Of a stretch of DNA of 64,000 nt, positions 10,501-17,407 are shown piece after piece (position 1 is the stretch's first letter; the number at the start of each line of letters is the position of its first letter). The position numbers were made by a program, and so were the translations under genes. This stretch comes from JAUUSJ01 sp964439395. GTDB taxonomy: Bacteria; Bacillota; Clostridia; Lachnospirales; Lachnospiraceae. The notes beneath the pieces are model-generated. The model did not search any database. It had not been told where the DNA came from and saw only the letters and a list, made by a program, of their open reading frames with translations. The stretch covers positions 4,156 through 68,155 of the forward strand of contig CAYTNV010000020.1 in the NCBI GenBank assembly GCA_964439395.1, given 5' to 3'.

Positions 10501-10625
10501 CCACGATTTAAATAATAACACCACATTGGAATTCCATGTATGCCGCTGATTCCTGGAAGAAAACTATAAAAAAGAGATTTTTTATGATATTCCTCCATCT
10601 GATATTGTCCATTATTCATCATCAT
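7587..10625 (-). CDS. Large GH94-like glycoside phosphorylase (1012 aa), probably on beta-glucan oligosaccharides
   Basis: Cytoplasmic protein without signal peptide, related to the long cellobiose-phosphorylase-like enzymes of Firmicutes. It begins with SFLPGISGIHGIPMWCYYLN and a beta-sandwich domain, then a helical (alpha/alpha)6 catalytic region. Its likely general acid Asp lies in the segment WSDHWTYNLDLLESYL near residue 485. Such enzymes cleave beta-glucosidic bonds with phosphate, giving glucose 1-phosphate. The long form resembles 1,2-beta-oligoglucan phosphorylases of GH94 and the beta-1,3-glucan phosphorylases of GH149/GH161; the linkage cannot be decided by eye. AGGAGG 8 bases before the ATG supports the start. 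It lies 12 bp downstream of a second, distinct phosphorylase gene. Confidence 0.8.
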   Translation of the reverse strand: MMMNNGQYQMEEYHKKSLFYSFLPGISGIHGIPMWCYYLNRGQAIASFGVQDKDHSILEFYPAHQAAQRTPMLGFRTFFKIGTTVKELFECKDDGKCMNIGMNSISIEDKWKEENLKVEIEYETVPEEPFAALMREVIITNCGAEEKEVEILDGLTELVPYGVTSESMKEMGQTAKAWMEVKNLNNRIPYFKVRASMEDNAKVEKVNGAVFGIAGEADNLLFPVVDRNLIFLQDTALRYPYGFAQYGVEGLRSMAQNVCNEVPCCYFIHQKRLKPGESICIRELYGMAEQEEVLASVKDKFQKEGWFEEKQIQSKALAEHLTEPIACKTANPIFDAYSRQTFLDNLLRGGYLERIGESEVLYIYSRKHGDMERDYNFFSMEPEYYSQGNGNFRDVNQNRRCDVQFFPYVGEMNLRRFYNALQINGYNPLGVERITYLTCDKEEKTPGQIYEELANKNRKIPTEEEFAQALSACTKLDGYQFIEGYWSDHWTYNLDLLESYLTVFPDKKEEVIFGERIYTYRQAEQRLLPRKKRYQETPDGIRQYRFLVENPACEKDMPLKDAAGNPVQVSLIEKLLSLAIVKMAALDPYAMGIEMEGGKPGWYDALNGLPGLFGSSMAEAYELERMIGYMEEQLQGRRGQFKLPEELADLADALTDGAIRWKEELESDGATMHFWNQINDAKEQFWEKTAVQVQGEYRILETAKVQEFLEISSHVLALGRKKSRRISNGVPATYYYYELIQYEKEEDGIRPLAFGVRKTPDFLEGAVHSLKLKAEAKNRGKIYQNVRESRLYDRELRMYKVNASLSEASFELGRACAFTPGWLENESVWLHMEYKYLLELLKTEMYEEFSEDWKNAGIPFLDEEIYGRIPLENSSFLVSSVNPNPAVHGKGFVARLSGSTAEFLQIWQIMMFGAKPFVWEEGILKLEFTPFLPKYLLEGTRQVKACFLGNVTVVYCLPDEETILPGNYCITQYTLCWKDKNVKRCTQIYGTLAEAVRSGEIDQIIVQIERID

Positions 10626-10637
10626 CTCTTTCCCCTC

Positions 10638-13322
10638 CTACTCCAATATTCCATAAATTACAATTTCTGCACCGTCTGGATATTCTTCAAAAAATGCTCT
10701 AGGAATTCTACATAGATTACCATTGCCTGAGAATTTTTTCCCACCTGCCGTTACTTCTGTCAACTCGTAATCTCCAATTTCCTTCTCATATTGATTCCAA
10801 TAAATTAAATTCAATTTCCTTCCACAAAAACTGCAGTGGATCGACGCCTTTCCATTTTCATCAAATTGCGATAACTGAAGTTTTGGAACGAGCACGAGAT
10901 CTCCTGCATCTGCAGTCACTCCAAACATTTGTGTTTGCACCGTTAGCACTGTCCAGCTTCCTGCACCAGTAAGATACGGATACATTCCTCTCCCGTCTGG
11001 TCCAAAGTACTCTGGAATACCAGGCAATATTTGGCTGCTCTCAGTACGCATGCATTGGTCAAAGAGTGCTTTCATGACCCGATATCCCTCACGGACAAAA
11101 CCACGAGAATACAGCGCATAAGCATACATAACCGCCATATGACAAAACACAGCCCCATTTTCCTTATGTCCGTAGGCAAATCCGAACATCCTGCCCATAT
11201 CCATCTTCACTTCTTTAAAATCTGTATTCAGTCGGTAACCACCTGCCCCTGGCGCATACAGATATCGATCCGCAGCCTTAATAATCTCCTCTACCTGCCA
11301 ATCCGTCGCCGTCCCAGACAAAATCGAGAACACCTGTCCTGTAAGCATCATCCTTACTCCATTCTCCGTGATTCCTTCCACCTTTCTTCCATGATTATCA
11401 TAGTATCCGTTGAACCAGAAATGTCCCTCTTTGTCATCCACAATCTCTTTTCTGCGGATATGATTTTGAATCCAGCAGCCCATCTTATCCAAAGTCTCTG
11501 CCAGATCTCCTACTGACATCTTGATTTTTTGTCCGCTTATCTGACCTGCACACGCTCTGCAATACTGCATAAGGAGTTGCTGTTTCTTCTTCGTATCTTC
11601 CCAAAATGCAAGATTAACTGTAAGAAGCTGTTCTAACTCCTCTGCTAAGAAAATCTCCTCTGTTTTAGTATAACTCTTAAGAGCAAGAAGAATTTTTGCA
11701 AATGCCCTGAGATTGCCGGCATAAGCGGCAGTAAATGCTACGGTTTCGCCTCGCTCCTCCGCCATATCCAGCGCATCATTCCAGTCAGCGCCTCGCAGCC
11801 TCATATGTCCATGTTCTCCCACATCATAAAACTGCGTCACCTGCTGTATCAAAAGATGCTCTAGCACGGTTCCCATATAATCTGCTCCGTCTGCCTGTCT
11901 CATCACCAGACGTTCTCCTGTCTGAAATTCTATATCTATGTCCTTGCCTCTACATATCTGTTTATCCTTAAAATACGTGTTTTCCTCTAACAAGAAATCA
12001 TATTCCCCAGTTTGATCTAGATATAGTTTTATCGTAAACAACGGCCAGTAGCCATGGTCCATCCACACCCGCACAATATTATTGCGATCCGCCATGAACT
12101 CTCCTGGCTGCTTTCCGATAATAGTGGCATTGCTTCCATCCATACGAATCCCTGCAAAAAATGAAAGTAACTCTTCTCGCACCTGTGCTGGATTACGAAG
12201 AATCAGAGCTAGACAATCCTGCCACAAATCTCGCCATCCTCTTCCACCTCTTCCATAATCATGATATGGAAGGAAAGAACATCCATATAGTTTTCGCAAT
12301 GTAGGCTGTACACTAACCCATTCCATCCAATAGTCAAATTTTGGATTTCCTGTATGACAAGAGATTACCCTTTGTCTCTCCCAATACTCCTTTGTCTTCA
12401 AAAATGCCTGCGTCAGTTTTTCTGCATCTAAATATTCTTTTCCTTCTTTGTTATAGCTGAGTACAATACTGTATACTCGAGATTCCTCCGGATGAAGCGT
12501 ACATTCTGCAAAACGCAGCGCTCCCATCGCCTCATATCCGCTGACTTCCCTTCCCATACGGCAAAAGCCAATACTCACATCTCCGAAAGCTCCCTGCGGG
12601 CATAGCAGATTTCCGCCCTTGCCGACAAACATCTCCACTGTTGGAAATGCTCCCAACGGTTTATTTCCTTTATCATCCCTTGCATAGATACTATAAGATT
12701 CTTCGTTGAGATTATGACCTCTTTCATCGAATGTCATCGTGGGAGCCACAGTAATCCCATCTTCTTCCACAACGATTCGATTCAGAAGTGCTGTCACATG
12801 TCGGTGATCACGCAGATGGTCTGCCCCCCTGGCATATAGCGGTATCGCCGTGACAGGAACGAAGGAAATATTATCCTTTCCTCTGTTAGTAAGCGTAACC
12901 TGCATCACTTCTGCCCGATTTTCTCCTGCTGGACAGAAACTAAGTACCCGTGCCTCAAGACCCGAATCCTGATGCATTCGACATACCTCCTGCCATAGCA
13001 ATCCTACTTCCATAATGCATTCTTCGCCCTCTCCCTGAAAACGCTGCGCTTGCTGCTTTGCGGACATTCCCATAACAGACCACGGTCCTGCTCCTTTAAT
13101 ATCACACCAAAAGTTTCGGCTATTCATGGATTCATGCAGCCCTTCCACTGACATCGGCTCCATCAGAAACTGTTCCTGTGAAATCTTATTATCCCCATGT
13201 CCATCTGGAGTAATACTACTCATCACACCTGCCTCATTGACTAATGGCAGATAGAGATAACTAGCCGTTTCTGGATTTTTTACCTCTAATCTTCCCTTTT
13301 TTCCTACAAATTTATATTGCAT
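10638..13322 (-). CDS. GH94 family glycoside phosphorylase (894 aa)
   Basis: Cytoplasmic GH94 phosphorylase (cellobiose, laminaribiose or a related beta-glucobiose). An N-terminal beta-sandwich (about 1-290) is followed by the (alpha/alpha)6 barrel. Signature segments are YHDYGRGGRGWRDLWQDC (353-370) and GADWNDALDM (511-520), which holds the catalytic Asp of the family. It also has KVEGITENGVRMMLTGQ-type C-terminal barrel sequences. A length near 900 aa fits laminaribiose-phosphorylase-like members better than classical cellobiose phosphorylases (about 810). AGGAGG precedes the ATG. It follows the GH30 gene by 36 bp, so the products would act on the same imported sugar. Exact linkage specificity is not resolved. 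Confidence 0.85.
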   Translation of the reverse strand: MQYKFVGKKGRLEVKNPETASYLYLPLVNEAGVMSSITPDGHGDNKISQEQFLMEPMSVEGLHESMNSRNFWCDIKGAGPWSVMGMSAKQQAQRFQGEGEECIMEVGLLWQEVCRMHQDSGLEARVLSFCPAGENRAEVMQVTLTNRGKDNISFVPVTAIPLYARGADHLRDHRHVTALLNRIVVEEDGITVAPTMTFDERGHNLNEESYSIYARDDKGNKPLGAFPTVEMFVGKGGNLLCPQGAFGDVSIGFCRMGREVSGYEAMGALRFAECTLHPEESRVYSIVLSYNKEGKEYLDAEKLTQAFLKTKEYWERQRVISCHTGNPKFDYWMEWVSVQPTLRKLYGCSFLPYHDYGRGGRGWRDLWQDCLALILRNPAQVREELLSFFAGIRMDGSNATIIGKQPGEFMADRNNIVRVWMDHGYWPLFTIKLYLDQTGEYDFLLEENTYFKDKQICRGKDIDIEFQTGERLVMRQADGADYMGTVLEHLLIQQVTQFYDVGEHGHMRLRGADWNDALDMAEERGETVAFTAAYAGNLRAFAKILLALKSYTKTEEIFLAEELEQLLTVNLAFWEDTKKKQQLLMQYCRACAGQISGQKIKMSVGDLAETLDKMGCWIQNHIRRKEIVDDKEGHFWFNGYYDNHGRKVEGITENGVRMMLTGQVFSILSGTATDWQVEEIIKAADRYLYAPGAGGYRLNTDFKEVKMDMGRMFGFAYGHKENGAVFCHMAVMYAYALYSRGFVREGYRVMKALFDQCMRTESSQILPGIPEYFGPDGRGMYPYLTGAGSWTVLTVQTQMFGVTADAGDLVLVPKLQLSQFDENGKASIHCSFCGRKLNLIYWNQYEKEIGDYELTEVTAGGKKFSGNGNLCRIPRAFFEEYPDGAEIVIYGILE

Positions 13323-13358
13323 TCTCGTCTTCCTCCTAATCCATCTATATCATCATCC

Positions 13359-14678
13359 TCATTCATCCAGACATGCAGTCATAATGGAATGTGGTAAAAG
13401 TATAATTGCCCAACTTCGATTCTCACATCTAAGATTAAAATTCTGTTCTTTCTCTCCCGCATTCATCACTACAACAATCTTGCTGCCATTCGGATTCTCA
13501 AAAGCAACTGTCTCTAACCCCGAATTGGCATTAGAAACTAATATTCTTCTTGCTCCTGGACAGATGAAGCGACTAAAATGTCCAATATAGTAATAAGATA
13601 AGTTTTTCCTCACCTGATCATGTTCTCCGTCGCATATTAACGGGGAATCGCAGTAATTTTCCCTGTGGTTAGGACCTCCCTGTCCATCAAGCAGTAAATT
13701 CCAATCCAAAAAACCATTGGTGCCAGCTTTGAAATTGCCAATCATATCGTGTACATACATTTCTGCATTCGCCTGCTGGTCATCTCCAAATCTGGAATAC
13801 TCTACGCATCCCTCTGAAAAAACCAGTTCCTTATCTGGATAAGTTTGTCTTACATATTCCAGTGACTCAAAATGATCCCCAGAATACCAGTGAAATGCGA
13901 TTCCATCAATTGCCTTATCCGCTCCTGGAACCGAAAATGTTTCCTCTGTTCGCTCCACAATCATATCCTTATTATGATCCCAAATCAAAATACTTACATC
14001 CGAAAGCCCCGCCTGATCTAGCGCCGTACGCAGATAACGAACTGCAAAAATTCCTTCCTCTTCACCAGTATAAATACAAGACTCCCATGACTGCTTCGCA
14101 TCGGGTTCATTTTGTACAGTGATTCTATTAATCTTAATCCCCTCTTCCCGATACGCCAAAAGATAGCGTACTATCATTTCTGCCCATTTCTTATAATATT
14201 TTTTTAAGAGATGTCCTCCCCCGTTCATTGCGTTATTATCCTTCATAAACGCTGGTGGACTCCACGGCGAAGCCAAAAACTGAATACTAGGATTCTTCTC
14301 TAACGCCGCTTTGATAAACGGAATCTGATACTTATAATCCCCTTCTATCGAAAATCCAGCAAGACTATCATCTCCTTCTTCCACATAAGCACGGTTTCCC
14401 AGAGAAAAATCACAGCTCTGAATATGTGTTCTTCCAAATGTATACTGATTTCCTGTCTCTCCAAAATAATCTTCTATGACAGCCTCCTTCGCTTCCTTCG
14501 AAAGTCCTGACCATACATAGGCAGATGCTTCTGTAAAAGCACCTCCAAAACCAATTATCTCCTGATATTTTATTTGTGGATATAACTTTACCAGATTAAT
14601 CTCATACTCAGGATTTAGCACTCCTTTCTTGTCTGATTGTTTCATTTTACCGTTGCAATCTGTCATATAAAGTTTCAT
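13359..14678 (-). CDS. GH30 family glycoside hydrolase, cytoplasmic
   Basis: Retaining beta-glycosidase (439 aa) of family GH30 (clan A). Seen: QEIIGFGGAFTEAS near the N-terminus, SPWSPPAFMKDN, acid/base Glu191 in VQNEP, and nucleophile Glu289 in LVFSEGC. A C-terminal beta-domain follows. There is no signal peptide, so it acts inside the cell. GH30 members of this type include beta-glucosidases and beta-1,6-glucanases. With two phosphorylases downstream, it probably removes a linkage they cannot cut (for example a beta-1,6 branch), but that is inference. It is the first gene of the operon, which continues through the transporter to the two-component system. Confidence 0.9.
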   Translation of the reverse strand: MKLYMTDCNGKMKQSDKKGVLNPEYEINLVKLYPQIKYQEIIGFGGAFTEASAYVWSGLSKEAKEAVIEDYFGETGNQYTFGRTHIQSCDFSLGNRAYVEEGDDSLAGFSIEGDYKYQIPFIKAALEKNPSIQFLASPWSPPAFMKDNNAMNGGGHLLKKYYKKWAEMIVRYLLAYREEGIKINRITVQNEPDAKQSWESCIYTGEEEGIFAVRYLRTALDQAGLSDVSILIWDHNKDMIVERTEETFSVPGADKAIDGIAFHWYSGDHFESLEYVRQTYPDKELVFSEGCVEYSRFGDDQQANAEMYVHDMIGNFKAGTNGFLDWNLLLDGQGGPNHRENYCDSPLICDGEHDQVRKNLSYYYIGHFSRFICPGARRILVSNANSGLETVAFENPNGSKIVVVMNAGEKEQNFNLRCENRSWAIILLPHSIMTACLDE

Positions 14679-14709
14679 AAATACCCCTGCCTTTCCTCGA
14701 ATTTGTTTG

Positions 14710-14740
14710 AGTATAGCATTCCTTTTTTTGGGGAAGTAGT
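14710..14740 (-). promoter_or_regulatory. Possible promoter of the GH30-led operon
   Basis: An extended -10 element, TGCTATACT on the minus strand (14710-14718), lies about 30 bases upstream of the GH30 start. No good -35 box lies 17 bases upstream, as expected if an AraC-type activator drives it. Confidence 0.3.
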
Positions 14741-14815
14741 AAGTATATTTTAGAATGGTGTGTTTTTTTATAAAACATAAAAATCATTCACTACTTCTCG
14801 TCTTTCTTTAATATT

Positions 14816-14963
14816 GAGCCATCTCCACGGATTCTGCGACCTTTAACAAGGTTCCAGTTTCTTAAGGGAGAATAATTTAATACGGCGCAGCAAAAAACGC
14901 CAAAATAATTTCCCTATTCTCTTTTACTTTTTATCATTGCTCTTAAATATGTCTACATGGCTC
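14816..14963. other. Nested inverted repeats, possible structured RNA
   Basis: GAGCCAT (14816-14822) pairs with ATGGCTC (14957-14963). Inside lie GAGAATA/TATTCTC and GGCG/CGCC as further nested arms. The layout would fold into one long stem with branches. It sits about 140 bp upstream of the GH30 start. It could be a leader, a small RNA or a remnant of a mobile element. Confidence 0.35.
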
Positions 14964-15499
14964 TATGCGTCAACTAAAATAGAGCATATTTTCCAATATA
15001 CCTTTTAAATGAAAATTAAGTAAAAGCTTTATTAGGGGGATTATTTTTGCAACTCTCTTATATTAATCTTAGTAATGTTAAAATTGCGAACGCTAAATAT
15101 TATCATAAAAATTGAAATTGAGAATTAATTAAGATAGAATTGAAAATGATACAGAAAAATAGAATTGAAACTTTATCGTGTAAGAAAGTTATCGATTAAG
15201 TGCACTGCCAGAGAAGCGACTTCATTCTGATATTTTTAGCTGTGGATATCTTTATTTTTTGTTTTTTTAAACATCGCCAAAAGTTACTTGCAGAAGAAAT
15301 CAATGCAATGCTTTCATTATAAACCAGTCATATCAAAAACGATATCAACTACAAAACAATAAATCCCTTCATAAATTGGCTGCACTTTTTGCTATATTGC
15401 TTTTATAATTCATACCTTATGAAACGGATAGAATAGCAAATATCATATAGATAAAGAGCGAAATTAGGATAGAAGATTCAGAAGAGATTGGAAAGAGAC

Positions 15500-15694
15500 G
15501 CCAAAAGGCAGAGGAAGTATCTTTTCCTAGTCAACACGTTTCGTTCCCGCATTTTTTGCTGCTTCGCCTATTTTTGAGAGTTTTCGCAAACTCACTTCGT
15601 TCAAACACGCTCAAACTTTCAAAGCATGCGCAGTAAAAAATGTCTCCACTTCACTATCGTTGTCTAGGAAAAGATACTTCCTCTGCCTTTTGGC
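15500..15694. repeat. 195-bp element bounded by perfect 31-bp inverted repeats
   Basis: The arms 15500-15530 and 15664-15694 are exact reverse complements over 31 bases, beginning GCCAAAAGGCAGAGG. The 133-bp centre contains a second imperfect inverted pair, built round CATTTTTTGCTGC and GCAGTAAAAAATG. It has no coding capacity. The form suggests a miniature inverted-repeat element or a very stable RNA hairpin. Confidence 0.8.
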
Positions 15695-15965
15695 TGTGTA
15701 TTGGCAAAACTCTATACAATATCTTGTTATAGAAAAAAGGAATTTAGATTTAGGATACTAAAAAACTTTTATAAATAATTTATATTTTAAAGTTAACCAT
15801 TAATTGCTTAAAATTTAAATATTATTTTTTATTTTATAGGAAATTATTGATTGGAACGTATTTGTTACTACGAATCCTTATGAAAATATAAAAAACTTCA
15901 TATATCCTTTATCATCCTATAAAGTATCGCCAATACACAACCGATAGCCTAAACAACCCCATAAC

Positions 15966-16694
15966 TCACTCAGAAAATTGCATAATATCCATCTCGTCCT
16001 TTTGCCTAATCTCCTGCAACACCCATATGCCATCTTCATAGATAAATAACCAATACTCATAAAAACTTTCTGGCTTTGTATTGCCACGTATTACTTTCTT
16101 CGTATATTTATTTACATAATATCCCGTCATTCTTCCATGTATAAGATACCAAATCTGATCTTGATCTGTTCCCTCCTCGTCAACTACAAATACAGGCATC
16201 GCACTTAAGAGACGCACATTACGCTGTATCACCTCCTCACCGCGAATTTTCATCCACTCTAATTTGGCATTCCAAGATTCCTTGAGTTCTTTACTTAAAT
16301 ACTCCGCAGCATACTCTACATCCTGTCTCCTCCAACATTCCTGTATCTCAAAATACGCCTTTTCTATTCTACTTTGAATCTCCTTATAATTCCAGTTAAT
16401 ACCCAGCTTTTCATATTGCTTCATTAATCTTACAGTTTTAACCTTCGCCTTATGCGCCCGATACCCAAAAACAATCGTTCCACTTGCAAATACTAGATAG
16501 AAAAGTCCCATATTCAAAATAGAGGCGATCGGATTGCTACGTCCGCTCCCATTAGTGCTATGATAGTGAGATCCTCCTCCCGATGAACCGCCTCCTCCAG
16601 AGCCACCGCCGCCTCCACCAGCCCTCGCATACACCTGCATAGTTAAGCTAAAGAGAATTAGCATAAATACTAGTATTTTTAGAAACTTTTTCAT
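15966..16694 (-). CDS. Secreted or membrane Tim44-like domain protein
   Basis: A 242-aa protein with an N-terminal signal peptide (residues 1-24), a Gly/Ser/His-rich segment (about 25-50) and one membrane helix (about 57-80). A charged C-terminal domain follows, resembling the Tim44-like (mba1) fold, with the terminal pattern FYEYWLFIYEDGIWVLQEI. Bacterial members are small membrane-anchored proteins of unknown function. AAAGGA precedes the ATG. It is flanked by the gene-free region and an acetyltransferase gene with no operon partner that suggests a role. Confidence 0.7.
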   Translation of the reverse strand: MKKFLKILVFMLILFSLTMQVYARAGGGGGGSGGGGSSGGGSHYHSTNGSGRSNPIASILNMGLFYLVFASGTIVFGYRAHKAKVKTVRLMKQYEKLGINWNYKEIQSRIEKAYFEIQECWRRQDVEYAAEYLSKELKESWNAKLEWMKIRGEEVIQRNVRLLSAMPVFVVDEEGTDQDQIWYLIHGRMTGYYVNKYTKKVIRGNTKPESFYEYWLFIYEDGIWVLQEIRQKDEMDIMQFSE

Positions 16695-16756
16695 AAATTA
16701 AATCCTTTCTTTTTTAGTGAGCTCCTTCCACTTTAAATCCATATTTCAAAATTTAT

Positions 16757-17251
16757 TTACTTCATATAATAACAATACTGAATTTGCCTAAGTTCTTTTC
16801 CTCCGATATTATTATCTAAATAATTATTGCTTGAAATAAAACCTGATTTTTCATAAAATTTTCTCGCTCTATAATTTTCTTCGAGTGCCCATAAAAATAT
16901 ATCACGATAGCCAAGCTTTTCCAGTTCAGCAACAACGACATTCAGCAGCTGTTTTCCATATCCTTTCCCTATGTATTCAGGCAAGAAGTAAATAGATATA
17001 ATTTCACCCCAACCATCAAAATCAGAGAATCTAGATTTACAATAACTCGACGTACCGATAAACATATCATTTTCAATCAATACAAGAGTATGAACATCCT
17101 CTTTATCTAAATAGGGAACCCAATGACCAGTAGGAATCCTCTCAAGATAAGCTTGAGGAATGATATCTTTATACGCAAATTTCCAACTTTCCTCATAAAT
17201 ACGACTAATTGCAAATTTATCATCGCTTTGTTTCATATGCCTAATTTCCAT
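16757..17251 (-). CDS. GNAT family N-acetyltransferase
   Basis: A 164-aa acyl-CoA-dependent N-acetyltransferase. The acetyl-CoA-binding motif A is visible as ISIYFLPEYIGKGYGKQLL (Q/RxxGxG/A form). The family C-terminal part follows as FLWALEENYRARKFYEKSGF. The start region MEIRHMKQSDDKFAISRIYEESW is that of a complete domain. The substrate cannot be told from sequence. It is transcribed towards the Tim44-like gene and away from the acidic lipoprotein gene. Confidence 0.85.
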   Translation of the reverse strand: MEIRHMKQSDDKFAISRIYEESWKFAYKDIIPQAYLERIPTGHWVPYLDKEDVHTLVLIENDMFIGTSSYCKSRFSDFDGWGEIISIYFLPEYIGKGYGKQLLNVVVAELEKLGYRDIFLWALEENYRARKFYEKSGFISSNNYLDNNIGGKELRQIQYCYYMK

Positions 17252-17407
17252 AGTATTTCATCCTTTCTAGTCTAAATTTTTTATATTTTATCATACATAT
17301 CTTGATATTTCTGTTATTTACACATATTTTTCACAATTCAACTACCAAATTTTAAGTTTAATTTCAGTTTTATCTTTATAATTTATTATATAAAAAGAAA
17401 GGAAAGG

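Larger units (their letters stand above)
14679..15965. other. 1.3-kb gene-free region with inverted repeats
   Basis: No supportable coding region is seen on either strand. The stretch is very AT-rich apart from two structured islands, at 14816-14963 and 15500-15694, which are listed separately. The remainder (about 15000-15480 and 15700-15960) shows nothing I recognise. Confidence 0.6.
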
